From Endocalyx cinctus (lineage: Eukaryota; Ascomycota; Sordariomycetes; Amphisphaeriales; Apiosporaceae), in NCBI GenBank assembly GCA_001600455.1, contig BCKC01000004.1, positions 3,708,915-3,772,914 on the forward strand: a stretch of 64,000 bases of DNA, given 5' to 3'. Shown piece by piece: positions 29,624 through 41,928 of this stretch (its first letter is position 1; each line of letters begins with the position of its first letter). The notes under the pieces are model-generated. The model saw only the letters and a program-made list of their open reading frames with translations. It did not search any database and was not told the origin of the DNA. The translations under genes and the position numbers were made by a program.

Positions 29624-31962
29624 ATGGTTGGATTTTTTGACAAACTTATTACAAGAGCGGAACAAGTGGTGGATGACATTCAATATGTAAGCCTGTGTAT
29701 AGCTCACGAGAATCATTATGTCCATCTCTCCCCTTTCTGACAAAGGTTCTATGACGTAGGACTCGCAAGACCCCGATGCGGCGGTGCAGTCGATTATCGA
29801 TTACCGAGGATTAGACGGATTTCAGTGGAAAGTATGGCTAGTTGCTGCCTCAGGTTTTTTCACCACATCCTATAGCATCTTCTCCGTCAACATCGTCACG
29901 CCAGCTCTGAGCTATGTTTATGGTCATGAGAAAAATACTGGCCACAGTTCTCTCGTCGTAAGCTTGACAGCACTCTTCGGCACAGTTGTCGGTTCTCTAC
30001 TTTTTGGTTTCCTAGCGGACCGTCATGGCCGCAAATCGTTGTACGGCCTAGAGTTGTGTATTGTCATAGTGAGTACCATCGGGATGATATCGTCATCCAG
30101 TGGGCCCACGGACTCCATGGATGTGTTTGGCTGGATTGGATTCTGGCGTACAATATTAGGCATTGGTATAGGTGCCGAGGTGAGAAAACCTAATCATATT
30201 TATGTGGTGAGTTGACGTTTTGCTAAAACTTCAGCAGTATCCTTTATCAGCAATCATCGCGGCAGAATGGTCGTCTACAAAATCGCGTGGCAGGATGATG
30301 GCGGCCGTATTTCTTATGCAATCTGTCGGGCAACTTGCTGCCTACGCCTTTGGTCTCGCGATCCTTAGGGGGCTAAGCAAACTATTACACCTCGAGGGAT
30401 CTACGGAAGACGACTGGAACGAGGCAGCTCATAAAATTGACATAATGTGGAGGACGATAGGTGCGTATTTAAATTTACAATGATGATGAATTAATGCTTC
30501 GTCAAGCCTCCTTCCCTGCATCCATTATCTATGGATTTAGCTAACATCAACAGTGAGTAATCAGAACTACCCCTGTGTCTCTATCTACTTCGATTTTCTG
30601 TCGATCCGTCTGGTATGATTAAACGCAACTTTTCCTGTTTACTGACTATAAATACCTTGCCATTTAGGCCGGCGTTGGTGCAGCCCCAGCTCTTATCTCT
30701 TTAATCTTGCGAAGAATTATACCTGAAACCCCTTATTATCTTGCCGAAAAGGGTAGAATTAATGATGCTGTCGAAGCAGCCGCGAACGTATACGCACCCG
30801 AGGCAAATCTGCAACCTACTGGACAGGAGAACCTCGCTTTTCATCATACAACTTCGAATGGAAGTCTACCTAATATGACGAAACGCAGACAAAGTTTGTG
30901 GACGAACGGTACTATTTATATACGTGAAGCGCGTGACTACCTCGCCGCAAGCAGCCGATGGAGAGCTCTCCTTGGGGTTATTGTGACATGGTGGCTAGTT
31001 GATCTGGCGTATTATGGAATTGGTCTTGATAACCCGGGAATTGTCGCGTCAACTTTTCGCTGGAGTTCAACATCTATCGACGACAACTCTTTTGATTGTA
31101 AAAGTATCAAAGCATGGGAGATCAGTCCTTCGATTGGTAGCGCATCAATTTATGACACGCTTGAAGAGATTTGCATCCATAACATTATCACGGTATCTAG
31201 CGGAGCGTTGCCTGGCAGCATCATCATCTTATGCGCAATAGATTATGTTCCCCGGGTTGCGTGGATGGCCTGGATGTTTGTGAGCTTGGCCGGCCTCTTT
31301 GCCATCAACGGGGGAACTTTCTTCGTCACCTTCGAAACAGATTTACATGGCCTGACGATTGCTCTTTTCGTTCTGGCCCAGCTCGTTTTTAACCTTGGTC
31401 CAAACACGATCACCTTTATTCTTCCCGCGGAACTTTTCGGGACAAAATACAGGGGCACATTTTACGGTCTAGCTGCGGCAATCGGAAAGCTAGGGGCAGT
31501 CACCGTCTTACTCATACGTCTATTCGCTATAAGTGAGTGCGGGGTGCTGAGTTTTCATACCAGTCGCAAGTTCGCCGGGTTGCTATTGGGATTTGCGCCG
31601 GCCATGTTACTTGGGGCCTTGGTCGCCTGGTCGTGGATTCCCGAGGTACAATACTCGCGGAGACACAGCTCAAATTGCCGAACCGATCACTGGGAGACAT
31701 CGGCCGGGACCCCGAGAGATGCCAGATTCTGGGATTGAGACGAAATCTACGACGCTTGTTCCCAAAACATAAGACTCACAGTGAAGATCGTAACCGGCAA
31801 GTCAGAAACCAAGCTAGATCTCTGATGGGGCACGATACTCAGAGAGCGAGCTCAGCAGGCCCGGGATATCCAACATACCCACAGCAAAATTCTAATATGG
31901 AGGAAATAGATGTTGGAGGATTGGAAATGCAAGGTTTGGCTTACCATAATTCGAATTATTAA
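29624..31962 (+). CDS. PHO84-like phosphate:H+ symporter (MFS), with an apparent frameshift near its 3' end
   Basis: Exons by splice signals: 29624-29686 (MVGFFDKLITRAEQVVDDIQ), 29760-30179, 30238-30460, perhaps 30554-30612, then 30668 onward. MFS landmarks are FGFLADRHGRKSLYG, a YPLSAIIAAEWSS block equal to the PHO84 family GGDYPLS region, RRIIPETPYYLAEKGR and ILPAELFGTKYRGTFYG. PHO84-type proteins import phosphate with protons across the plasma membrane. Two oddities appear. The 59-base fourth exon is needed to restore phase but inserts about 20 unfamiliar residues in a membrane region. After LVAWSWIPEV (about 31645) the frame stops being family-like and ends at 31738, while the next frame carries LKLPNRSLGDIGRDPERCQI and LGLRRNLRRLF to 31962, which fit the family's tail. 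This looks like a single indel, so the gene is a young pseudogene, a sequencing error, or uses an 80-base intron (31646-31725). Confidence 0.7.
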
Positions 31963-33350
31963 GAGGTAACATCATATGTCATGAGAGACTCGTCTCTTAC
32001 ATATAAGCTACAATGCACGAGAGTAGTGGTGAGAACTACAGGGCAGGATAAAAACTACATGTAATAACTATTATTTCTGTATAATTGTCAGGGGGTAGGT
32101 GCCAGATAGCTACCAGCTACCCAGGTATAAATACATTATTACGATGTGTATATATATGCGGCCTCCCTCCCATATATTTTGTATGAGGAGAGAGCCAGGA
32201 ATCAATGTATTGTTGAGCACTACCATTACCTAGCTGGTATTATGCGGAGTGTACCCTCACTCCGGTATCCTATTTCTTAGAATAATAGGCTAGCTTTAGA
32301 GTAGTATCTTATGTATGGGGAAATGGTCAAGAGGCAACTCGTCAGCGAGCTTCTTAGATAACGACGAGATAACCCTTATTTGAAAAGTGGCAATAGAAGG
32401 TACGATGCTTGTTTATTTCGATTATCCAATAAATATCTGGTCTTTACAGAACATACCAACTAGTCTCTTCGAGACTCGAGTGGTCTTTTATACACGTATC
32501 AACAAAAAGAAGTATAATACTATAACTCGTGCCTAAAGCTCTAAGTAGACTTACTTGGTAGCTGCTTAGGAATTTTAGAAAACTAGAATAAACATCTTTC
32601 GCATTTACATGTATGTATACGTAGGCATATTACGTGTATAGGTTTGGTGTTGACATAGATAGACAGGCACCGGTATGCAACTCCAATATGACAGGTGCGG
32701 TCAGCTGATAATTAGTTGATAGATCGATCCATTCGCAGACCTCAAATACCAAATGTGAAAAGCAAGTCTCAAGAATTGGTGCTGATTAAGTAAGTAACAG
32801 CTAAGTGAGTTCTATTATCTTACATCTATTAACCGGTGAATCTTTTGCTTCAATAGTTTTCTTTATATACTAAATACCTGGGTACTAATTCACGCGAATA
32901 CCTTCACATATACTTAAGTATAATAATTGTGAATACCGTCACAAAATCTTGAATTACTCAAACGGTAACGAAGGTAATCGGCTAGTCTATATTTAGACTA
33001 GCGTAATGCTTGAAACTTTAAAGTGTGACAGATCCACCTATTTGTTGTTATCGGCCTTATCGTGTCCTTTAGTTTCCGTCAGCACCTCTGCCGCCCCTGA
33101 AGGCAGCCCAGCTTAATACCTAGCTGCCTAGAGGCTACGTACATACCTAACCTAAGTATATCCACATCTATATACGTAGTTCCGCATTACCTTTCAACAA
33201 TAGTCACTCAAGAAGGAACACATACATAATACGCCTAGATAAAATACATATATTTAAAGACTTTCCCACCCAGAAGAAGAATCTACATCGCGATCCTACC
33301 GAACTTTAACAAATCCCCCACCAATACTCGCTTATTTGTCCTTCGTCATC
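31963..33350. other. Intergenic, 1.4 kb, with repeat copy 2
   Basis: AT-rich sequence downstream of the transporter, holding the second repeat copy near 32080-32280, then probable sec18 promoter and leader (33180-33350). No other gene or RNA seen. Confidence 0.5.
32080..32280 (-). repeat. Dispersed repeat, copy 2 (inverted)
   Basis: The reverse complement matches copy 1 at 26196-26405 over about 200 bases with scattered changes. Several differences are transitions at CG sites (GCTCGACGATA in copy 1, GCTCAACAATA here), as expected from RIP or from cytosine methylation. Confidence 0.85.
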
Positions 33351-36036
33351 ATGGACATGCGAAACAATCTTTTCGGTAGAGGACCAAAGGCTGGGCTACC
33401 TGGTCGTCAAGTTCAAGGAGGAGGAAACCAAGGATACAATCAGGTCCCTCAACAAGCCCCAAGCAATTATGGTGGACGTCCTGTCGAATACGATAATCGT
33501 GGCGGCGGCGGTGGTGCCGGCTATCGCGGGGCACCATCCCCAGGATACGGTGCGAACAACATGAGCGACATGCCATCCCCTCGAAGAAATATGCAACCCA
33601 ACTATGACTCGAAAAGAGGCTCCATATTCTCAATACTTAAGTGGACGGATGAAAACTACATATTCAGGAACCTATGTGCCGTCTCGCCCGCCAATTTCGG
33701 TGGGCCTCCTTTCGATCCGAGAACAGGCTTTTTAAACCAGGGCGAAAGAAGAGATATGCCTCCTAATTTATCCAACCAAACCTTACACTTGATCGTGAAT
33801 GATAAATTCGTTGTCGCCGCTCTACCGACCTTAGGTGTCGACAATGACGTCATGAGCTTGTCGGACGCTCAACGGACATGGATGAATATTAGTATGAATG
33901 ATGGAATTAAGGTTGACATATTCTCTGACTACGATAGAGTACCAGAATTGGCGAATATGGACGTCGAAGTGGTATTCGCTCACATAAGGCGCGTTCACGA
34001 AACGCCCTTGGATCAAGATGAGATGGAGAAGGAATTTAGGGCAAAGTTAGATGGTCAGGTCTTCCAGCCTGGTCAACATTTGTTCTTAAATTGCCAGTCA
34101 AGCTCCTTAAAATTCATCGTGAAAACGGTCCTTCTCGCGCCGGCTGGGGAGAAAGGTCAGCCTGGAGAGCCATCATCTAACCCCAATGTGCGAGGGAAAA
34201 TTGGTCAACATACTCGGATCAACTGTTTTAAAACTGCAGACCCAAAGCTCGCAGTCAAGCTCAAACCGTCCGCGAGGAAGCCTGCGTCGAATGCTATCCT
34301 TCGCCCAGATTTCAAATTTGCCGATATGGGAATCGGAGGGCTCGACGAGGAGTTCAGTACCATCTTTAGACGTGCGTTTGCGTCCAGAGTTTTCCCTCCT
34401 GGTCTCGTAGAGCAGATGGGTATTTCTCACGTCAAGGGTGTGCTCTTGTATGGACCCCCCGGTACTGGAAAGACCCTCATAGCCCGTCAGATTGGCAAGA
34501 TGCTTAACGCCCGAGAACCAAAAGTCATCAATGGTCCCGAGGTCTTGAATAAGTATGTTGGTCAATCGGAAGAGAACATTCGAAAGATGTTTGCCGATGC
34601 GGAGAAAGAATACAAAGAGAAAGGTGAAGAGAGTGATCTGCACATCATCATTTTCGACGAATTGGATGCTGTCTGTAAACAGAGAGGAAGCGGAGCCGGC
34701 GGCGGTACAGGCGTTGGTGATAGCGTGGTCAACCAGCTTTTATCAAAACTTGATGGTGTCGATCAATTAAATAACATTCTGCTTATCGGAATGACCAACC
34801 GCAAGGATATGATCGACGATGCTCTTCTTCGACCCGGACGTCTTGAACTTCAGATCGAGATCTCTCTGCCCGATGAACACGGCCGCCTGCAGATTCTTAA
34901 CATCCATACCTCCAAGATACGGGCAATCAACAAGTTGGCTGACGATGTTGACTTGATCGAACTAGCACGCTTAACCAAGAACTATTCCGGTGCCGAGATT
35001 GCCGGTCTGGTGAAAGCTGCTCTATCTTATGCCTTTACAAGGCATACTAAGGTTGGAGATGTTACTGGTGTCAGTGGCAATCCTCAGGACGTCATGCTCA
35101 CTCGTTCAGATTTGATGCGAGCGTTGGATGATGTTAAACCAGCATTCGGTGTTAATGAAGAAGACCTCAATGGCGCATCTCCTTACGGAATAATTCACTA
35201 CAGCCCGCTAATCCAGTCTATCTTATCGACGGGTCTAAACTATGCACAAGCCCTCCGCAGCTCCGAGAAGATGAATTTATTCTCGTTCTTAATTTACGGT
35301 CCCCAGGGCTCCGGAAAGACTGCTCTCGCTGCAGATATTGCTCTCAGATCTGAATTCCCCTACGTTAAGATCATCCGGCCAATCGACGTCGGTACAAGCG
35401 AAGGCCAGAAGCTGGATTACCTACAGCGCGCGTTTTCTAACGCCTGGAAATCCCCGCTCAGCATTGTTATCTTGGACAACATTGAGAAGATTATTGACTG
35501 GAACCCTATCGGACCGAGATTCTCAAACGCGGTCGTTCAATATCTCGGTGCTGTTCTCGAAACGAGACCCCCCAAGGTAAGCTAGCATATCTGCTTTTTT
35601 CTTTTTGGCTCTACCCCTCCTAAACTTCACATAAGATCAATAAAACTTCACGACAATAATAAGTATGTTAAATTGGTTTACTAACAACTCGTTCTTATAG
35701 GGCCGGAGACTTTTGATTATCGGCACAACAAGTCAACGGACTATGCTTAATCAGCATGGCGTTTTCGAATTCGATAGAGAAGTCGCGGTTCCGGCGGTGA
35801 AAGATCACCGTGAGCTACGGGGCCTATTAACCGAATCCGGCAGATTTTCAAGTCCCGAAGACGTCAACCAGGCTCTCAACGAGTTGCAGTCAATTACTGG
35901 CACTCAAAATGTCGGTATCGGCGTCAAGGCGGTCTTCACAGCGTTGGAAGCAGCTCTGCTCAGAGATCCTCTCCCGACTAGTCTGGCTGAGGAAATAAGC
36001 GCCATCATGGCGTCTAGAAACCCGGAGGGTGTTTAG
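33351..36036 (+). CDS. sec18: Sec18/NSF vesicular-fusion ATPase
   Basis: Two exons, 33351-35576 and 35701-36036, with a 124-base GTAAGC...TATAG intron, give 853 residues. The in-frame TTG at 33336 was rejected in favour of the ATG at 33351. Layout: Gly-rich start, N-domain (DENYIFRNLCAVSPANFGG), the D1 AAA+ domain with Walker A GPPGTGKT (from 368), Walker B IIIFDELDAV (D436/E437) and arginine finger region DDALLRPGRLELQIE, then the D2 AAA+ domain with Walker A GPQGSGKT (from 650) and IVILDNIEKIID. Sec18 is the hexameric ATPase that disassembles SNARE complexes after membrane fusion, working with Sec17. It is essential in fungi. The N-terminal 60 residues are longer than in yeast. No anomalies. 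Confidence 0.96.
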
Positions 36037-36702
36037 AGAAAGAAAACCTATTGAGGTTTTTCGACCTTTCTGTCTTAATGTATTATCGGCGAGACATAGA
36101 TAAAATGGGACGAAAGACATTCATCTTCCTCTACGCGCCATTGTGACTCATCCATTCGTTGTTTATTGCATTGCCACCATTTAACTTGTATGCACGTATT
36201 GTATTGACTAGGCTTTTACTACATGTGCTAGGTACATAGCTGCCAAAGCGGCTGCATGGCTGCAATACCACCCACCTGAACCACAGGTTTACTTACAAAA
36301 TTCTACACAGCAAATAATTAAGATGCAAAATGTACTAGGCACATCAGGTAAGTACGAGAAAATGACGGTCTCAAAAGTTCCTCTTGTATTATCCTATATC
36401 AAATCAAGGTATTCTCATAGCTGTCTTAAGAATAATTATCTATTTTCTATCTAATTTTTGTAGGCCCGGAAACTTCTATTCCTTACCCACATACTTTGAA
36501 AAACTTTTTGTAACATAAGCTTCAATTGAAAAGGATGGGTTATCGTCCATGCGGCAACTTTTTTGGCTGGTCACCCATCACTAAGATGACCGTGTTAGAT
36601 GTATTTATTCCCTACATAATATCAGAGGGGACCGAAATCTTTCAGCCCCCCTCAAACTGAAATATCCCGCTAGTTGATTCCCCCATATATCGTTATCATT
36701 AA
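36037..36702. other. Intergenic, converging genes
   Basis: About 670 bases between sec18 and the metallophosphoesterase, AT-rich. Around 36565-36590 a GGTCACCCATC-type string recalls the antisense of a 5S rRNA 3' segment, but the rest of the gene is absent. Confidence 0.5.
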
Positions 36703-37614
36703 TTATCCATATCGTCTCCATTGAGTTTCGGCAGAGCCGGACTCGGGTGCGGGCGGGCCCGGCCAGATCTCGCGCAGCATATCGTTGACGTCCTTCCCGG
36801 TGTTCCTGGCGTCCTCCCACTGGCGCGGGTAGCCGAGGCTGCACTCCTCGAAGCGGACGCCGTCCTTCCAGTCGGTCCGCCTGACGTGCAGGTGGCCGCT
36901 GACGACGACCGAGGCCTTGAACCGCGTGTGCCAGTTCTCCGTCTCCTTCGTCCCGCACCAGAGGCTGAACCGCGGAACCCGCGGTATATATACCAGGTCC
37001 TCCCGAAGCGGCCAATGATTCGCGATGACCAGTGGCAGGTTGTGCGACGCCGCCTCGGTGAGTTTCTCCTCCGCCTTGGCTAGCAGGGCCGAGCACCACG
37101 CTTCGCGAGACGGGTACGGGTCCGGGTGCAGGAGGTACTCGTCCGTCGCCACCGTATCCTTCTCCTCGGCCCACTTCAGGGCTCCCTCGCGGGACACGTC
37201 CGCGGGGCGAAAGCTGTAGTCGTACAAGGTGAAGATAGGGGCGACGACGACGGGACCTTTCTTCTTGCCGTTGGGGCCCGTTTCCTCGTCCTCGTCTCCC
37301 CACTTGAGAAACTCGTCCTCGGGGGTCCGAACCCCGTGCTTCCGGGCGAGCTCGACGCAGGCCTCGTACTTGGCGACGCCGCGGGGCTCCGGGTGCGAGG
37401 GCATCGAGTACAGCTCGTGGTTCCCCGGGCACCAGACGACCTCGCGAAAGCGGTCCTTGGCCACCCGGAAGGCCTCCTCCAGGTGCGCGGGCAGCTCGCC
37501 CACGTCCCCGCACAGGATCAGCGCGTCGTCCGGGTGAGGCTCCAGAGCCTGCAGCGCCTTCCGGTTCTGCTCGAAGCCCAGGTGGAGATCCCCTATGGCG
37601 TAGAGCTTCTTCAT
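36703..37614 (-). CDS. Calcineurin-like metallophosphoesterase, bacterial-looking
   Basis: Intronless ORF of 303 residues with the complete metallophosphoesterase motif set: IGDLHLG (D9, H11), GDVGE (D37), GNHE (N65, H66), ANHWP and GHLHVRR. Between these, WCGTKETENWHTRFKASVVV and VRFEECSLGYPRQW resemble actinobacterial metallophosphoesterases more than fungal phosphatases known to me. It should be a soluble two-metal hydrolase of phosphoesters, substrate unknown; no signal peptide is visible. The coding region is strikingly GC-rich, with nearly every third position G or C, against AT-rich flanks, which together with the lack of introns hints at acquisition from bacteria. Strong fungal codon bias is the alternative. 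A pyrimidine/purine-rich tract (37620-37750) lies immediately upstream and should be its leader and promoter. Confidence 0.9.
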   Translation of the reverse strand: MKKLYAIGDLHLGFEQNRKALQALEPHPDDALILCGDVGELPAHLEEAFRVAKDRFREVVWCPGNHELYSMPSHPEPRGVAKYEACVELARKHGVRTPEDEFLKWGDEDEETGPNGKKKGPVVVAPIFTLYDYSFRPADVSREGALKWAEEKDTVATDEYLLHPDPYPSREAWCSALLAKAEEKLTEAASHNLPLVIANHWPLREDLVYIPRVPRFSLWCGTKETENWHTRFKASVVVSGHLHVRRTDWKDGVRFEECSLGYPRQWEDARNTGKDVNDMLREIWPGPPAPESGSAETQWRRYG

Positions 37615-40600
37615 GATGAAGGAAGGGGGGAGGGGTAAGAAAAAGAAAAAAAGAAAAGAAAAGAGTGGGTTGAGGGGGGGAACGGTGAGATAATAGAGGG
37701 GCGGAAAAGACGGAACAGAAAGGGGTCGAAAAAAAGTTTCAAGGATCCGCTGTTTTTTTTTTCTTGCGTGTTACTGTTTACGGCGCTGGTTCTCCTTGTG
37801 AGGGGCGTTTCGTTCTGACTAGGCTAGGTGTTTTGTTTGATGCTTTCGTTGTCCGCCTTCGGACAACACGGGTAGGTAAGTATAAAATCGGGCTTACTGT
37901 CTCACTGGGGCGGCCTCGGCGTATCATTTTGCTTATCCTTATTGTCTTTAACTTGATATATTCTCTTAATGATCGGCGAATACCCTTATAAGCCATAGAT
38001 ATCATGCTGTACGGGATTTAGTAATTGTAGCTGGTGAATTTGTATGATACTTATCGACTACGCCACGAAAAAGCAACGAGAAAATACTAGATAATACTTG
38101 TCACTCACAAATACATGTACTTACATATGTCATATGTTAGCCATTTAATTTGTACTACTTAGCAATATTGAGGCTGATACGACCCAATTATTTGTTAATG
38201 GTATGAGTTTCCAACTCATCTTTTAGCGACTTAAAGTATTCCGTATATCTTCCATACGTACCTAGGTATTCCGCTAAAAAAAAAAAAAAAAAAAAATTTG
38301 AGCGGTTTAATGAACAGAAGATATCAAAAGCAAAGAGCGGAATATTTTCTAGGTATTTTTGGATTTTTCTCTTCATCGTTCCTCAGAGTATGCCGAAAAG
38401 TTATACCTTAATCGGTAATAAGAAGCAAGGTACTCCGTACATGTCATATACCGCTGTCACTTAACCGTCTTTGCCCGCTAGGCCAGGCCGGTAATTTGTA
38501 TTTTTACTAAGAAATAACGGACTCACAGGTTTAGCTGTCGATTATCTACAACCGCCTGTGTACTGAATTATGATGTAAAAAGAAAAAGAAAAAGGTCCCA
38601 GCCAATGTGGACTTCCTGATGATAATGTGCGCGCAAATTCGGGCCGAACGAAGCCCTGTCTGACGAGAAACAGAGTCCCCTTATCTCTCCATCTCGAAAC
38701 ATTCTCGCGATAGGCGGGGGAAGAAGGATGAAGCCGTCCTAACCGTTCGAGCCGTTCGCTTTACAAAAATGACGTAAATGATATCATCCCATCCGAGTCT
38801 TTTCTGGATCTCCGACCAAAGAGAAAAAAGCTTTACCTCTTCTATCGGCCTCAGATGCCGGAACTGAATTATGTGTAAATAACGTTTCCCCCGTAACAGA
38901 GCTCACAGACATGTCAAGGCGAAGAAACTTTGCAACACTTACTGCGGCGGGGGGTTCCGTAACTCTTTTTCAAAGTACATGAAATTAGTCCGCATATGTA
39001 TACATACTACTCGCTCACAAAGAGGTTATGCGCCTTACCCTTGTCAAAGAGGTACTCTTTAACTACCTACACACACTAGCTACCTTAAAATGAAGGTTAA
39101 AAAAATGGCGAATAAGGTAGGTTGAACGTGTGGATACGAATGTATCTTATTGGAGGTTATCGCGGGAGTACCGACTAAGCTTGTATGAATCGTGACAGGT
39201 AGGTAAGCTCGGTTACCTAGTCATTGATTCGACGTAAGCTAAGCCTAAAGATGTCGATCTGGGATTCGTATCGTTCGAAGCTCTTCTTGGCGTCGGTAGA
39301 GGGGAGCAATTGGCGAAAAGCGACAAGCGACCAAAAAGAAAAAAAAAAACGCATTTACTATTTTCACCAGAGGTAGCGTAGTTTACATAAAAGCAAATCA
39401 GCTTCTCAATACGGCATTTATGCATAGAAGATCAATGCCGGAGATATGCAAGCCCTGGGAGGAAGATGAATAGCTGAGTAGACACGCGTCTTTGTTTGGG
39501 GATCCGTCACGAATCGTGCTGTAACGTATCCCTACGTTGGTTTTGTTTCGGCCGACCAGATCGCTGAATTTTATTCTATGAAAGCTGTGTTACTTAACGT
39601 AAAATTTGGGTAAATTTGCACTTCACGTGTAACGTCAATATTTGTTGGTTTATCATCACACATTAACTCATCCTGCGGTGATCTTCTTAAGAAGTATATT
39701 CTATTAATAATTGTTCCCTCTTCGTTTCTAATGACGTCTGCTTCTAACTTCGAGACCGTACATTCAGTTTGACACAAAACGTGCAGGAGGCAATACCGTT
39801 AAAAATCAATTGGACAAGAGACATGTCGGGTATCAGACAACCTAGCATATAAATGGAAATCATAAGTAGATATCTCTTTTTATAAGTTGACTGACACAGG
39901 CATTAGAGAATAATAAAAAACCGATAACAGTAAAAGGATAAAACGACTCGCGTAACGACTTTTCTAGTCGGGTGAAGATCTCAGTAAGTGGAAACATCAG
40001 ACATATAAAAATACTGGATACAATAGCTGTTACCATCCGATTTAGTGGCTCGAATGTCACATCAGCAGGTCAAATGGTGTACACAGGAGAGAAATAATGG
40101 TGGGTTGCAGTGGAATCGGCGTGCATATATGCAGTACCATGAAATATCCTTGTTCCTTAGAATGACGCAACTATGCTTGGAGTTTACTCGACGAACAGGG
40201 ATAATATTTTTGTAATCGTACAAAAAACAAGGAAAAGGAGCCAAATATTGTTCCTTTTTCGCTCGAGATTGATTGAGGAAGCGGGAAAAAACTGCATCTT
40301 ACATATTACGCTCTCCCAAAAAAATAACGATGAACGGGCTAGGCCGTCCCTTTTTGGGTGTGGTGTAGCTGTGCTATCTCTATTTTGTCCACGACACGTT
40401 TCTGCTTACGGCCTACAGGGCTTACTTACCAGGTCCTACTGTAGCGTAGTTCACATTTATCACAATTATCCCATGTCATCGCATTGTATCGCAGAAGCTA
40501 GGCGTAAACCTAAGCTGTCCGGTCATCTTTTTGACCTCTGCGCCGGTGCGGCTGGATGACTAGTATACTATGTAAAGAACGAAAAGGAATACCACTATCA

Positions 40601-41928
40601 TTGGTGCCGTCCTAGCTGACAGCTTTACGCGCAACTCTTCTCTGCATTGACAACGGAGGGAACCGATCGAATGGTGTCGAAGGTGAGAAAGAAAAAAAAT
40701 AAACCGCTAGTTTTAGTTCTTTTAAGCTTTTGATATGCTTTGTTTCGTGGTTGATGTTACAACATATCACGCAGTTTTTTTTTTTTTTTCTTCGGTGCAT
40801 AATAAGGGCACATATAGATTTTCAATGGGATATTGACCGAAAGCCCGAATTAGACCAGAATTCCATGTCATATTGAGTCTGACGTATGTGCCTAATTGGA
40901 GTTACTATAGCTACTTATGCTGCCGCGGTTGGTAGGTTACCTCGCATATTTCACCATCGATAGGGATTAATCTATCATTTGCTACTTAAAGATTTTCAAA
41001 AGTATGTCGGTCGTTGCTAATCGTGTTTCAGAATATCACCCGCACTCGTCACATCAAGCAGCAGAATTTACACCAACAACTCCTTATTTTTCCCACTTAT
41101 TATTTCCTTTGTCTTTTTTTTTCTTATTATTTTATTTCACTCAACCACGGGGATCAGGGGAACAACAAAGAGTAAAAAGTAAAATAAAGTAAAATTATTT
41201 ATCCTAGGCGAAACATATTTTAACTGACTTCATCCTTGGACATGCGTAAGTAACTAAGTAGTTAGAAGCTAGCGAGTCCCCGTCCTGTACGCCCTAGGAC
41301 ATGGCGTTGATGGTCTTTTTCTTCTCTCGGGCCTGTTCGTTCGTGTGATCCACAAATGCTATCCTAGGAAGTCGATAGTGAGGTGGGAGTAAGTACTGGA
41401 AGGGGAAAAGGGGCCCGGGATTGATGGGCCTGGTCCACCACACCACCCAAGCACCAAGATCCACCATATGTTTTTTTCTTTCCTACACCACATTGCGTTC
41501 GACCAACCAACAAAAGCCCGCATAAATCTCTAAATTTCAAGGCCAAGCTCCTTAATATGGTGCTCTTATCTACCAGGGGTGTTTTCTTGATATAACTGAT
41601 GAATGTCATGATGATGTCGTGAAGACGATAGACCCAGACTCTGGTCCCGCAAGACGATCTTCTTTCCACCCTATTTCCCCATACCAATATAACGAGCTCT
41701 AATTTTTCGTCTTCTTTTGTTATAAGATATACCGAATAGCCCACTCTTCTATTTCCTTGCCTTCAGCATTCACGGACCCGGGACGACTATTCCAATGCGC
41801 GACTGCTAGGTGAACCAACTGTTGGATATCATAACTGGATCCTTACCCTCGTTGGTTATCAAGCGCCATCATATCGATATTCCGATTTTATCAAAGTACC
41901 GTCTGAAATATAACATCATTAAATCAAT
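37615..41928. other. 4.3-kb region without a credible gene
   Basis: AT-rich, with A runs near 38280 and T runs near 40780. Small open frames on both strands lack protein-like composition. No tRNA, 5S or repeat recognised. The first 200 bases should hold the promoter of the metallophosphoesterase, the last 200 that of the small secreted protein candidate. Confidence 0.5.

Noticed and set aside
36550..36600. Possible 5S rRNA remnant on the minus strand (GATGGGTGACC-like core)
   Set aside because: Only about ten bases match the conserved 3' part of 5S rRNA; the internal promoter boxes and the 5' half are missing.
36605..37513. Second long minus-strand ORF overlapping the metallophosphoesterase
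   Set aside because: It is the GC-rich shadow frame of the real gene; its translation is Arg/Gly/Pro-rich without motifs.
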